Source of the DNA: Caulobacterales bacterium
GTDB lineage: Bacteria; Pseudomonadota; Alphaproteobacteria; Caulobacterales; Caulobacteraceae
Direction of reading: 5' to 3'
Length of the DNA stretch: 47,041 nt
Assembly (NCBI GenBank): GCA_017302335.1
Contig: JAFLCT010000007.1
Span: forward strand, 1-47,041
Position numbers and translations under genes: made by a program. Shown piece after piece: positions 30,154-39,169 of this stretch (within the stretch, counting starts at the first letter, position 1; each line of letters begins with the position of its first letter). The notes under the pieces were generated by a model, which was given only the letters and a program-made list of their open reading frames with translations, was not told the origin of the DNA and ran no database searches.

Positions 30154-30170
30154 CCGTTCAAACTGAACGG
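30154..30170 (-). promoter_or_regulatory. Leader inverted repeat abutting the pntAA ribosome site
   Basis: Perfect 7-bp arms CCGTTCA and TGAACGG around a 3-base loop. On the transcript the 3' arm runs directly into the Shine-Dalgarno GGGGAG, sharing its first Gs, six bases before the TTG start. It could mask the ribosome site as a hairpin, or be a protein operator in DNA. Confidence 0.45.
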
Positions 30171-30212
30171 TGCGACGTTAGGCCGATTGTCGGGGAGCCG
30201 TCAAAGACGATG

Positions 30213-30229
30213 CGCGGCCCGCGGCCGCG
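30213..30229 (-). terminator. Hairpin after the oxidase subunit IV gene
   Basis: A 7-bp GC stem (CGCGGCC / GGCCGCG) with a 3-base loop lies 9 bases past the stop of the subunit IV gene. On the minus strand it is followed by CATCGTCTTTG. This probably separates that gene from the pnt operon. Confidence 0.4.
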
Positions 30230-30238
30230 ACACGGGCG

Positions 30239-30481
30239 TCAGTGAGCGGTCGGCTTGGAGCGCAGGAAGAACCAGCCCGCCGCCAGCATGAAGGCGGCCG
30301 CGAAAAAGCCCGAGAAGAAGCTGCCGTTCGGCATGAACCACAGCGTCAGGAACAGCACGACCGCGCCGATGATCAACGACCCCCATTTGGCCAGGGCCAC
30401 GAACAGATGCCAGGTCGAGATCTGCTCGGCGATCTGCTGCGAGCCGCGGGCGTAGTCGTCGGTGGATTTGGAAGCGGCCAT
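30239..30481 (-). CDS. aa3-type cytochrome c oxidase subunit IV-like protein
   Basis: An 80-residue single-domain protein. The polar N-terminus is followed by WHLFVALAKWGSLIIGAVVLFLTLWFM and a second hydrophobic helix (FFSGFFAAAFMLAAGWFFL). The pattern (short, Q-rich start, W-x-x-F-x-x-x-x-K-W) matches the bacterial aa3 oxidase subunit IV family (COX4_pro_2). In alphaproteobacteria this small gene is often found next to pntAA rather than with the other oxidase genes, as here. It would sit in the inner membrane with cytochrome oxidase. Confidence 0.82.
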   Translation of the reverse strand: MAASKSTDDYARGSQQIAEQISTWHLFVALAKWGSLIIGAVVLFLTLWFMPNGSFFSGFFAAAFMLAAGWFFLRSKPTAH

Positions 30482-30572
30482 GGCGGTCTCGGGCGTCCTC
30501 AGAGTCGTTTGGCCGTTCTTATAACCGGGTCGACGGTCGGCTCAAGCCCGCTCGCTCGCGATTGACGCTGCG

Positions 30573-33500
30573 TCATCGGCCGATCTCGGGGTGGCGCGCC
30601 TCGAAGACGGCGAAGTCGTCGATCACGTCCACGTCCAGCCGCCGGGCCTGATCCAGGTCGTCACGTCCGCCGGCGTCGCCCAACGCCAACCGCGCCAGAC
30701 CCCGTCCATACAGAGACGCCGACTGGTTCGGCTGACCTGCAAGCGCCTGATCGTAGGCGGCCTTGGCGTCCTCGTAACGGCCCAGATGCAGCAGCACCAT
30801 CGCCCGGCTGTCGATGATGCTGGCCTCGCCCGTGGCGACCGCGAGGTCGCAATCGGCCAGGGCCTGCTCCAGGTCGAAACCGGTGATGCCCTGGTTCCAG
30901 CAGACGTTGTTCATCAGGGCGGGATTTCCGCCCGACATGGCGCGCAAGGTCGCGAAATCCGCCTTGGCCCCAGCGTCGTCGCCGGATCGGGCGCGCAGTT
31001 CGGCGCGCAGGTTCAGCACATTATAGCTGCCCGGCGATGAGGCCAGGCCCGCGTCCATGGCCGCCAACGCCTCATCGAAGCGGCTTTGGCGCTTGGCGAC
31101 CTCGGCCAGGATGGTCAAGGCCACAAGATTGGTCGGGTCGGCGTCGAGCTTGGCTCGCGCCAGGGTCCGCGCCTCGTCGGCCCGGTCCAGACGGATCAGG
31201 GCGCGCGCCTCCCCGAACAGGCCCAGGTCATTGTCGGGCAAGACGGTCTTCAGGGCGCGATAATCGGCCAAGGACCGGTCCCAACGTCCGATCTGGTGAT
31301 AAGAGGCGCCGCGTGATGAAAGGGCTGTCGCATCGGTCGGGTCCAGGCGCAGGGCCACCGTGAAACTGACCAGCGCCTCGGCGTAACGCCCTTGCGCCAT
31401 CGCCACCCGGCCCTGGCCGACCGCGGCCTCGACATCGACCGGGTCCCATTCGACGGCGTGATCGAAATCCTCGCGCGCGCCGTCGAAATCGTTCTGGTCC
31501 AGCCGCACGTCGCCGCGCGTCCGGCGCGCCTTGACGTTGTCCGGCTCCTTGACGACGGCCGCGTCCAACAGGGCCAGGGCGCCCTCGTTGTCGCCGGATT
31601 CCCACAACGCCTCGGCGCGGTCGATCAGTTCGGACACGGCGTCGTCGCCGGGTTCCAGCCGGGCGCGATCCGCCTCTGTTGCGACATAGGCGGCGGGCGC
31701 GCGGATGCGGGCGACGGCGTCGACCAGGCTTTCCGACCGTTTGCGCGCGCGGTCCATGTCTTCCGCTGAAATCTCGGGGACCAGACTGGTCATGACGCGC
31801 GTCACCTCGGCCACGCCGTCGTTCAGGACAGCGCGACGTTCGATGCGATAGCCGCCCTCCTCGATCACCTGATCGCCGTTTTCGATGCTGAAGCCCTGGC
31901 CGCCATTGGGCAGGCGGACGCGAACCGTCACCCGGTTCATGAACGGGTGGTACAGGGCGTAGGGATGGTCGGCATAGGGCGCCAAAAGGCCCTCGCGCTT
32001 GGGCTGATTGGGGATCGTGACCGCCGCCTCGGGCACGCCCATGACCCGGCCGCCCGTCGTATTGACCCAGCTCAACCGTCCCTTGGCGTGGAAGATCAGG
32101 TGGAAGACGTTGGCCGCGTCGTCATAGCGAGTGTCGAACGATTCCATCTTCAGGGCGCCGGAATCGTCGTCGATCGACGCCCGCATCAGGGTTTCGAGTT
32201 GATCGCGCGGGATCGAACCGACCCGCTGGCGCATCTGGGTCGCCGCATCGCCGCGATAGACGAAGTCCATCGTGATCGGCGTTTCCGCGTCCAACCCCGC
32301 CGAGGCGTCGGCGTCCAGCACGGTTTCGGCGTTCGGCAGGCTGGGCGACGGCTGTTCGATCGGCAGGAAGGCCGCGGCCTCGGCCCGAACCGGCAAGCCC
32401 CAGCGATAGGGCGGCGGGACCAGTTCGGCCAGGTCCCGGTCGCCGACACGGGCGCCGTCCATCCAATAGACCTGGCCGTCGATGGTCGCGCGGACGATCA
32501 CATGGTCGAACCAGCCCACGACGGGCGGCCGTTCGGGCAGACCGTCGCCATTGCCGGTGCTGACCATGGCCGCCTCGGCCTCGATGCCCAGGCCATGCAG
32601 CAGGGCCAGCAGCAGGACGGTCTTACCCTTGCAGTCGCCGTATCGGCTGCGCCAGACCTCGTCCGCGCTCATCGGCACATAGCCGCCCTCGCCCATCGAC
32701 AGGGCCAGATAGCGGACCTCGTCCTGAACCAGACGCAGGGCGGCGGCGGCGCGCGCGCCATCGGTGTCGTGGGCGGCGCGGATGCGTTCGATCTCGGCCG
32801 TCAGCGGCGAATCCGGCTCCAGCGTCTCGGCCCGGGCGTACAGCGGCGCCATCAGGGTCGAGACGGCGCTCCAGTCGGCCATGTCGGTGATCTGGGTCGT
32901 CCGGGTCAGTTGGAACCGTCCGGGCAGATTTTCGGGCAGGTGCTCGGGCGCCAGATCGCGCGCCTCGATCTGAAACACCCAGTCACGCCCCAGGCGCTGG
33001 GGACGAACATCCGTCCAGGGCGACGTGGCCGCCGCGTGCAAGGCCATGTCGACGGGCCAACTGGCGCGCATCCGGTAATAGACGACCGGCAGGCTGGAAC
33101 TCAGTCGCGACAGCGCTTCGCGATGCGGCGCCAGGACCCCGCCGTTGTCGTGGATGGTGAAGGCCGTCTCCAGGATGTCGCCGACCCGCACGTCGCGCGG
33201 TTGCAGCGTCGCGGTCAGCCGACCGTCCAGCATGGAGGATTCCAGATTGTCCTCGCGGCGCAGCGTCTGGAAGGTCTGCCCCTCCAGGGCGTCGATCACC
33301 TGATCTCCGCGAATGATGCGCACCGCGTGGACCTCAAGCTTTTCGCGCGGGGGGGTCCAGACGGCGCTGACGGTGCTGACATAGGGCAGGCCCTGACGGG
33401 TCTGCACCTGGATGCGACGCAGATAGAAGGTGTGCACGCCCTCGGCGTCCAGGCGGATCTGTTCGTCGACCGCCAGCATACGGATCGGTGCGTCGTCGGG

Positions 33501-33635
33501 CGTCGTCGGCGCATTCGTCAGAGGCAGCGGCTCGACCCAGTCGGGAACCGGTGTGCGCTCCACCTCCTGCGCCGACGCCAGGCCGCCGATCAAGGTCACT
33601 CCGGCGGTCGCCGCCGCAATCAGAACTCGCACCAT
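30573..33635 (-). CDS. DUF3857/transglutaminase-like protein with C-terminal TPR array
   Basis: A ~1020-residue exported protein. The signal peptide is MVRVLIAAATAGVTLIGGLASAQ. DUF3857 follows (about 50-220; TFYLRRIQVQTRQGLPYVSTVSAVW), then a transglutaminase-like domain with candidate triad Cys in SRYGDCKGKTVLL, His in GWFDHVIV and Asp in VYWMDGAR. The last ~340 residues are TPR repeats (for example FDGAREDFDHAVEWDPVDVEAAVGQGRVAMAQGRYAEALVSFTVALRLDP). The ATG at 33635 starts the signal peptide; a GTG four codons earlier is possible. Probably a periplasmic peptidase or cross-linker scaffold; the substrate is not known for this family. Confidence 0.88.
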   Translation of the reverse strand: MVRVLIAAATAGVTLIGGLASAQEVERTPVPDWVEPLPLTNAPTTPDDAPIRMLAVDEQIRLDAEGVHTFYLRRIQVQTRQGLPYVSTVSAVWTPPREKLEVHAVRIIRGDQVIDALEGQTFQTLRREDNLESSMLDGRLTATLQPRDVRVGDILETAFTIHDNGGVLAPHREALSRLSSSLPVVYYRMRASWPVDMALHAAATSPWTDVRPQRLGRDWVFQIEARDLAPEHLPENLPGRFQLTRTTQITDMADWSAVSTLMAPLYARAETLEPDSPLTAEIERIRAAHDTDGARAAAALRLVQDEVRYLALSMGEGGYVPMSADEVWRSRYGDCKGKTVLLLALLHGLGIEAEAAMVSTGNGDGLPERPPVVGWFDHVIVRATIDGQVYWMDGARVGDRDLAELVPPPYRWGLPVRAEAAAFLPIEQPSPSLPNAETVLDADASAGLDAETPITMDFVYRGDAATQMRQRVGSIPRDQLETLMRASIDDDSGALKMESFDTRYDDAANVFHLIFHAKGRLSWVNTTGGRVMGVPEAAVTIPNQPKREGLLAPYADHPYALYHPFMNRVTVRVRLPNGGQGFSIENGDQVIEEGGYRIERRAVLNDGVAEVTRVMTSLVPEISAEDMDRARKRSESLVDAVARIRAPAAYVATEADRARLEPGDDAVSELIDRAEALWESGDNEGALALLDAAVVKEPDNVKARRTRGDVRLDQNDFDGAREDFDHAVEWDPVDVEAAVGQGRVAMAQGRYAEALVSFTVALRLDPTDATALSSRGASYHQIGRWDRSLADYRALKTVLPDNDLGLFGEARALIRLDRADEARTLARAKLDADPTNLVALTILAEVAKRQSRFDEALAAMDAGLASSPGSYNVLNLRAELRARSGDDAGAKADFATLRAMSGGNPALMNNVCWNQGITGFDLEQALADCDLAVATGEASIIDSRAMVLLHLGRYEDAKAAYDQALAGQPNQSASLYGRGLARLALGDAGGRDDLDQARRLDVDVIDDFAVFEARHPEIGR

Positions 33636-33651
33636 GACGCACACCACCCTT

Positions 33652-33666
33652 TTAACGTGGGTTTAG
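33652..33666. promoter_or_regulatory. CtrA-like site upstream of the DUF3857 gene
   Basis: TTAA-N7-TTAG, one base away from the TTAA-N7-TTAA CtrA box of Caulobacterales, lies 17 bases upstream of the DUF3857 start. In GC-rich DNA two TTAA-like half-sites at this spacing are uncommon, but one mismatch and the lack of other evidence keep this weak. Confidence 0.25.
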
Positions 33667-33669
33667 CAT

Positions 33670-33700
33670 GGAAACCGGCGACGGCCATGCGCCGGTCTCC
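33670..33700 (-). terminator. Hairpin terminator after pepF
   Basis: An 11-bp stem (GGAGACCGGCG with CGCCGGTTTCC, one G-U pair) and a 9-base loop starts 10 bases past the pepF stop. No long T run follows. It lies between pepF and the DUF3857 gene on the same strand and probably separates them. Confidence 0.5.
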
Positions 33701-33709
33701 GCCGATGGT

Positions 33710-35515
33710 TCAGACGCGGGCCTCGAACTGATCGACCAGCCGTTCCAGTCGTTTGCAGCCCGCCGCCCAGAAGGCCGGATCGCGCGGGTTCAGGCCGAAG
33801 GGCTTCAGCGCCTCGACATAGGTCCGTGTCCCGCCCGCGGCCAGAAGCTCGCGATACAGCGGCGTGAACCCTTCAGGATCGGCCCGCCGCGCCTCCATCA
33901 GGGCCGAGACCAGCAAGTCGCCGAAGGCGTAGGCGTAAACATAGAAGGGCGTGTGCACGAAATGGCTGACATAGCTCCACCAGTGCTCGTATCCGGGGTT
34001 CAGCGTCACCGCCGGACCCAGGCTGGACCCCATCTCCTCCAGCCAGATCTGGCCGATCCGCTCCACCGAAACCTCGCCCGACCGGCGCTCGTCATGGAAA
34101 CGGGTCTCGAAGCGGTGGAAGGCGATCTGACGCACCACGGTGTTCAGCCCGTCCTCGATCCGCCCGGCCAGCAGACCGCGCTGCTCCGCCTTCGACGAGG
34201 TCGCCAGCAACCGGTCGAACGTCAGCCCCTCGGCGAAGATCGACGCCGTCTCGGCCAGCGTCAGCGGCGTGTCGCCCAGCAACGTCCCCTGTTCGGCCGC
34301 CAGGGTCTGATGCACCCCATGGCCCAGTTCGTGCGCCAGGGTCAGCACATCGCGCCGCTCGCCCATCCAGTTCAGAAAGACATAGGGGTGCCGATCCGCC
34401 GTCACCGGGTGGGAATAGGCCCCCGACTGCTTGCCCGGCCGCGCCCGCCCGTCGATCCACGGCCGATCGAAGAACAGCCGCGCCCGGTCGGCGAAGTCCC
34501 CGCCCAGGTCGGCGAAACTGTCCAGCACCACCGCCTTGCCCTGATCCCAGTCATAGGCGCGCGGGGCGGTGGTCTCGATCGGGGCGTTGCGGTCCCACTG
34601 ATCCAGCCGATCCTTGCCCAACGCCTTGGCCTTGAGCGCGTAATAGCGGTGCGACAGGCGCGGATAGGCTTCGGCCACCGCCTCGGCCATCGCGTCCACC
34701 GCGTCGCCGTCGACCTCATTGCCCAGGTGGCGGCTGTCGGCGGGGCGTTTGAAGCCGCGCCAGCGCTCTTCCATCGCCTTGTCGGCGGCGACGGTGTTCA
34801 TCACCAACGCCATCGTCCGCGCCTCGGCGCCCAACGCGATGTTCAGGCCCTCGGCCGCCGACTTGCGCCGCGCCGCCTTGGGGTCCGACAACCGGTTCAG
34901 AGCCTCCGACAGGGTCAGGGTCTCCTTGCCCGCCTCGACCCGCAGCGCCGCCAGGGTCTCGTCGAACAGGCGCGGCCATTGGGCGGCGATGGGCGCGCGC
35001 TCGGCGATGAACCGCTCCAGCTCGGGCGACAGTTCGTGCGGCTTCATGGCCCGCACCCGCCGCAGCCACGGCCGCCAGCGCGCCGCCTTCGGATCGGCGG
35101 CCAGGGCCGCCTCCAGCGCGGCGTCGTCGATGCTGTTGATCTCCAGCGTCAGCCAGACCGTCGGCGTGGCGATGGCGGTGATCTTCTCGCGCAGATCGGC
35201 CTCGAACCCTTGCGCCGCCGCATCGTCGCGCGCCGTCGAAGCGGCCAGGAAGGCATAGGCCCCCAACGCCCCCAACAGGTCCGACGCCCGCTCGTACAGG
35301 CCGATGGCCGTGTCCAACAGGCCGCCCAGCGCCGCTGCGTCGCCCGCCGCCGCGGCCAGCCCGCCCTCCAGCCCGTTCAGGTCATCGACCACGGCCTGGG
35401 CGGCGGCCAGATCCCCGGCCACCCGCACATCGTCGCGGGCGGAATAGAGGTCTGACAGATCCCAAGACGGAGCGTCGGGCGTGGCGGGGGTGGAGGTCTT
35501 GAAAGGCGCGTTCAT
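33710..35515 (-). CDS. pepF: M3 family oligoendopeptidase F
   Basis: A 601-residue cytoplasmic zinc peptidase. The M3 active site HELGHG is at about residues 395-400 (LTLAHELGHGVHQTLA), with the downstream Glu in ETASIFAEGLTFD as third ligand. The conserved C-terminal YVSHFVHTPFYVYAYAFGDLLV and the N-terminal WDLSDLYSARDD are typical of the pepF/M3B clade. The ATG at 35515 starts just before WDLSDLY; the open frame extends 21 codons upstream but is not family-like. It cleaves medium-length peptides. It is divergent from the DUF4153 gene. Confidence 0.93.
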   Translation of the reverse strand: MNAPFKTSTPATPDAPSWDLSDLYSARDDVRVAGDLAAAQAVVDDLNGLEGGLAAAAGDAAALGGLLDTAIGLYERASDLLGALGAYAFLAASTARDDAAAQGFEADLREKITAIATPTVWLTLEINSIDDAALEAALAADPKAARWRPWLRRVRAMKPHELSPELERFIAERAPIAAQWPRLFDETLAALRVEAGKETLTLSEALNRLSDPKAARRKSAAEGLNIALGAEARTMALVMNTVAADKAMEERWRGFKRPADSRHLGNEVDGDAVDAMAEAVAEAYPRLSHRYYALKAKALGKDRLDQWDRNAPIETTAPRAYDWDQGKAVVLDSFADLGGDFADRARLFFDRPWIDGRARPGKQSGAYSHPVTADRHPYVFLNWMGERRDVLTLAHELGHGVHQTLAAEQGTLLGDTPLTLAETASIFAEGLTFDRLLATSSKAEQRGLLAGRIEDGLNTVVRQIAFHRFETRFHDERRSGEVSVERIGQIWLEEMGSSLGPAVTLNPGYEHWWSYVSHFVHTPFYVYAYAFGDLLVSALMEARRADPEGFTPLYRELLAAGGTRTYVEALKPFGLNPRDPAFWAAGCKRLERLVDQFEARV

Positions 35516-35609
35516 GCCGGGGATTAGTGGGGACGCCGACGCCCGCGCGCAACGGCCTTTCGGTCCCGGAACGCCCATGACGGCTTACCAACCTCGCCCG
35601 ATCGGCTTC

Positions 35610-35625
35610 AGGGCGTCGACGCCCT
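35610..35625. repeat. 16-bp perfect palindrome in the pepF/DUF4153 divergent gap
   Basis: AGGGCGTCGACGCCCT is a perfect palindrome with no loop, so it suits a dimeric DNA-binding protein better than a terminator. It lies in the 247-base divergent gap (35516-35762), in which I see no gene. The DUF4153 gene's ribosome site (GAGGAG) is at the far end of the gap. Confidence 0.35.
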
Positions 35626-35762
35626 TCCCCTCGTCTTCGCCGCCTTGCCCCAACCGGCCAGGACGTCGCGCCGGATCGGGCCTGGCGAACAACGCCGGGC
35701 TTGAAGTCGGCTTTCCAATCCTGACGGCTTGAGTCACCCTTCGGCCGAACGAGGAGTGCGAC

Positions 35763-37580
35763 ATGGCCGAGACACCCGCTGACGACCGCGACCGGACCGG
35801 CCGCGACAGCCTGTCCGGCACGGGCTGGGGCGTTACGGCCGCGGCCCGGCTGGCGGTCGGACTGATCCAGGGGTTGGTCCTGGCCTGGCTGATCCACGCC
35901 GCCGACGGCGAAACCGCCGTTCACGTCTGGCCGGCGACCCAGCCGGAAGTCTTCGGCCCCATGCTGATTGTCGCCCTTTATCTGCCCATCGTCCTCCTGG
36001 CGGGGATCGGGCGGCTGCGGCTGATCACGCTTATGGCCTGGGGCCTGGCGGCGGGTCTCCTGTTGGCCGTGTTGGGTTGGAGCGACATCGCGCGTCAGTC
36101 GGCCAGCGAGATGACCAATCCGCCCTTCCTGGACTTCCCTCTCATGCCCTTCGCGGCGGCGGCCCTGTTCATCGGCCACCATCTGGTGCTGCCCGCCGAC
36201 CGCGAGCGGCGGCTGATCGCGACCTATCCCGCCTATTTCGACACCGCGTGGTTGGCGGGCGTGCAACTGGCCCTGTCCATCGGCTTCACCCTGGCCTTCT
36301 GGCTGTTGCTGCACCTGGGCGGCGCCCTGTTCAGCCTGATCGGCATCAAGACCCTGAACGACCTGTTGGGTGAAGCCTGGTTCAGCGTGCCGATCGTCGC
36401 CGTCGCCTTCGCCCTGGCGGTGCAGTTGACCGATGTGCGGCCCGGCCTGATCCGAGGCGTGCGGTCGGTGGCCCTGATGCTGCTGTCTTGGCTGCTGTTG
36501 GTCATCACCGTGCTGGTCGGCGGCTTCTTGGCGGCCCTGCCCTTCACCGGCATGGAGAAGCTGTGGAACACCGGCAACGCCAGCGCCCTGGTGCTGGCGG
36601 CGGCGGGCGCCCTGATCATCCTGATCAACACCGCCTATCAGGACGGTCAGCCCGACAACCGCCCGCCCGCCGTGCTCAGGATCGCTGTGCGCGTCGCCTC
36701 GGTCCTGCTGACGCCGCTGATCGTCATCGCCCTCTGGGGCCTGTCTCTGCGCATCGGCCAATATGGCCTGACGCCCGAGCGCATCATCGCCACGGCCTGC
36801 GCCCTGGTCGGAGCCGTCTATGCGGGTGGCTACGGCTTTTCGGCCCTGCCGCCCTTCTGGCGCGGCGGCGACTGGATGAAGCCCCTGGAGCGGACCAATA
36901 TCTTCGCCGCCGTGCTGATGGTCGTCGTCATCGTCTGCCTGTTCACCCCCATCGCCGACCCCGCCCGCCTGTCGGTCGCCAGCCAGGTCGCCCGACTGGA
37001 GCGCGGCGCGGCGGCGCCGGACACCTTCGACTATCGCTTCCTGCGCTTCGGGAGCGGCCGTGCGGGACAGGCGGCCCTGGCGCGTTTGGCCCAGTCCGAC
37101 AATAAGGAGATCGCACGTCGCGCCGCCGAGGCGGAGAGGTCACGGGACCGCTATGACCTGGCCGATCAGATCGGCGCTGCAATCACGCCTGTCTTCGAAA
37201 TGCACCCCGTCGGCGCCCCCGTCCCTGACGGCCTGGCCGCACCGGTCCGGCCCGGCGATCCGCGCTACACCTGCCGACAGACCGACACCTGCGTCGTCAC
37301 GTTGATGGATCTGAACGGCGACGGCCGTTCGGAAGCTCTGATCGCCACGCGCTTCTCGGTCGAACTGATGGAGCCGACGCCGCAAGGGTGGCGCTCGATC
37401 AGCACCTACCGGCCGCTTCAATGCGACGGCGGCAAGAGCGCGTCGGACCCCCGATCCTTCATACGGAACGACACGTTGAAGCCGGTGACGCCGCCCTGGC
37501 CGGATCTCCGGTTCGGCGACAAGACCGTCGCGCGCCTCGATCTTCGTGACGGATGCCGTCCGGACCCCGCCGCCGATTAA
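35763..37580 (+). CDS. DUF4153 polytopic membrane protein with soluble C-terminal domain
   Basis: A 605-residue protein. The first ~410 residues hold about 11-12 hydrophobic helices of the DUF4153 family (for example FGPMLIVALYLPIVLLAGIG, FAAVLMVVVIVCLFTPIADPARLS). The C-terminal ~190 residues are soluble, contain CRQTDTC and an EF-hand-like loop DLNGDGRSEALI, which could bind calcium, and have further Cys (LQCDGG, RDGC) suited to periplasmic disulfides. GAGGAG precedes the ATG. Function unknown. Downstream, the sigma-54 regulator begins after 124 bases. Confidence 0.85.
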   Translation: MAETPADDRDRTGRDSLSGTGWGVTAAARLAVGLIQGLVLAWLIHAADGETAVHVWPATQPEVFGPMLIVALYLPIVLLAGIGRLRLITLMAWGLAAGLLLAVLGWSDIARQSASEMTNPPFLDFPLMPFAAAALFIGHHLVLPADRERRLIATYPAYFDTAWLAGVQLALSIGFTLAFWLLLHLGGALFSLIGIKTLNDLLGEAWFSVPIVAVAFALAVQLTDVRPGLIRGVRSVALMLLSWLLLVITVLVGGFLAALPFTGMEKLWNTGNASALVLAAAGALIILINTAYQDGQPDNRPPAVLRIAVRVASVLLTPLIVIALWGLSLRIGQYGLTPERIIATACALVGAVYAGGYGFSALPPFWRGGDWMKPLERTNIFAAVLMVVVIVCLFTPIADPARLSVASQVARLERGAAAPDTFDYRFLRFGSGRAGQAALARLAQSDNKEIARRAAEAERSRDRYDLADQIGAAITPVFEMHPVGAPVPDGLAAPVRPGDPRYTCRQTDTCVVTLMDLNGDGRSEALIATRFSVELMEPTPQGWRSISTYRPLQCDGGKSASDPRSFIRNDTLKPVTPPWPDLRFGDKTVARLDLRDGCRPDPAAD

Positions 37581-37704
37581 CCCCCCGCTCACCACGCCTC
37601 CCAACGCGATTTTCACCTCGTCGCCCTAGAAATCGTCCCGAAACGAGCCAGTCCCGCCTTCAACGAGGACCGGCCGTCGGTGATGCCGAGAAGGGGTGAT
37701 CCGT

Positions 37705-39156
37705 ATGTCCAAGACCGTTCTGGTGGTCGATGACGATCCGACCCAGCGCCGCGTGATCCAGGCCGTGCTGGACCGCGAGGGCTATGCCGTGGCCCACGCC
37801 GAAAGCGGCGGCGAGGCCATCGACCGCATGACCTCGGGCGGCGGGGCCGACCTGATCTTGCTGGACCTGGTCATGCCGCGCATGACGGGCATGGAGTGCC
37901 TGGCCGAGCTGCGCGCCGCGGGCGTGACCACGCCGGTCATCGTGCTGACCGCCAATGCGGGCGTCGACACCGTGGTCAAGGCCATGCAGGCCGGGGCGCA
38001 GGACTTCTTCGTCAAGCCGGTGTCGGCCGAACGGCTGATGGTCGGCGTGACGAACGCGCTGCAACTGACCCGGCTGGAGGCCGAGGTCGGCCGCCTGACC
38101 AAACGCGCCCAGGGCCGCGCCAGCTTCGACGACCTGGTCGGCGACGGCCCGGCCATGCGGCTGGTCAAGTCTCTGGGATCGCGCGCCGCCAAGTCCAACA
38201 TCCCGGTGCTGATCACCGGCGAGAGCGGCGTCGGCAAGGAGGTCATCGCGCGCGCCCTGCACGGCGCCTCGGAGCGCGCCGGCAAGCCGTTCGTGGCGGT
38301 GAACTGCGGCGCCCTGCCGGTCAATCTGATCGAGTCCATCCTGTTCGGGCACGAGAAGGGCGCCTTCACCGGCGCAGTCGAAAAGACCCTGGGCAAATTC
38401 CGCGAAGCCGATGGCGGCGCCCTGTTCCTGGACGAGATCGGCGAACTGCCGCTGGATATGCAGGTCAAGCTGCTGCGCGCCATTCAGGAGGGCGAGGTCG
38501 ATCCCGTCGGCGGCAAACGGCCAGTCAAGATCGATGTGCGCATCATCTCGGCCACCAACCGCGACCTGTCGCAACAGGTGCGCGAGGGCGTGTTCCGCGA
38601 AGACCTGTTCTACCGCCTGAACGTCTACCCGATCGAGGCCCCCGCTCTGCGCGACCGGCGCGAAGACATTCCGGCCCTGGTGGATCGCTTCATCACCCGC
38701 TTCAACGCCGAGGAGGGCAAGCGCGTCGCCGGATGCGCGCCCGAAACCCTGACGATGCTGCAAGCCTTCGACTGGCCCGGCAATGTGCGCCAGTTGGAGA
38801 ATGCGGTATTCCGCGCCATCGTCCTGGCCGACGCCCCCTTCCTGCAACCGCATGACTTCCCGGCCATCTCGGGCCTGGCGGCGCCCATGCCGACCGAGGC
38901 GTCAGACGCGCCCGCGGCGCCGACGGTCGCCACCGTGGAGCTGCCGCCCCTGCCCGACTCGCCCATCCGGGTGGTCGACGACCGGGGTCATCTGCGGACT
39001 CTGGAGGAGATCGAGCGCGACCTGATCCAGCACGCCATCGAGGTCTATGCCGGCCATATGAGCGAGATCGCCCGCCGTCTCGGCATCGGCCGCTCGACCC
39101 TGTACCGCAAGGTGCGCGAACAGGGGCTGGAAGACCATCTGAAGGAAGCGGGTTAA
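37705..39156 (+). CDS. Sigma-54-dependent response regulator (TacA-like)
   Basis: A 483-residue NtrC-family activator. The receiver domain has phospho-Asp54 (LILLDLVMPRM) and FVKPVS. The AAA+ domain (about 140-380) has Walker A GESGVGKE (172-179), the sigma-54 contact loop GAFTGA (219-224), Walker B ALFLDEIGE and RREDIPAL. A Fis-type HTH ends the protein (MSEIARRLGIGRSTLYRKVREQGL). Start and overall layout resemble Caulobacter TacA, which drives stalk and cell-cycle genes, but I cannot prove orthology. The ATG at 37705 follows AAGGGG; a GTG three codons earlier is less likely. An Hpt protein gene lies close by. Confidence 0.9.
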   Translation: MSKTVLVVDDDPTQRRVIQAVLDREGYAVAHAESGGEAIDRMTSGGGADLILLDLVMPRMTGMECLAELRAAGVTTPVIVLTANAGVDTVVKAMQAGAQDFFVKPVSAERLMVGVTNALQLTRLEAEVGRLTKRAQGRASFDDLVGDGPAMRLVKSLGSRAAKSNIPVLITGESGVGKEVIARALHGASERAGKPFVAVNCGALPVNLIESILFGHEKGAFTGAVEKTLGKFREADGGALFLDEIGELPLDMQVKLLRAIQEGEVDPVGGKRPVKIDVRIISATNRDLSQQVREGVFREDLFYRLNVYPIEAPALRDRREDIPALVDRFITRFNAEEGKRVAGCAPETLTMLQAFDWPGNVRQLENAVFRAIVLADAPFLQPHDFPAISGLAAPMPTEASDAPAAPTVATVELPPLPDSPIRVVDDRGHLRTLEEIERDLIQHAIEVYAGHMSEIARRLGIGRSTLYRKVREQGLEDHLKEAG

Positions 39157-39167
39157 GCCCCGCTTCC
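39144..39167. terminator. Bidirectional terminator at the convergent 3' ends
   Basis: A 9-bp perfect stem GGAAGCGGG / CCCGCTTCC with the 6-base loop TTAAGC. The regulator's TAA stop is inside the loop, and the converging crystallin gene stops 3 bases past the stem. No T run on either side. Confidence 0.55.
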
Positions 39168-39169
39168 AG

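Noticed and set aside
35516-35762. Short frames in the pepF/DUF4153 divergent gap
   Set aside because: No ribosome sites or conserved features; the gap is better read as promoters plus a palindrome.
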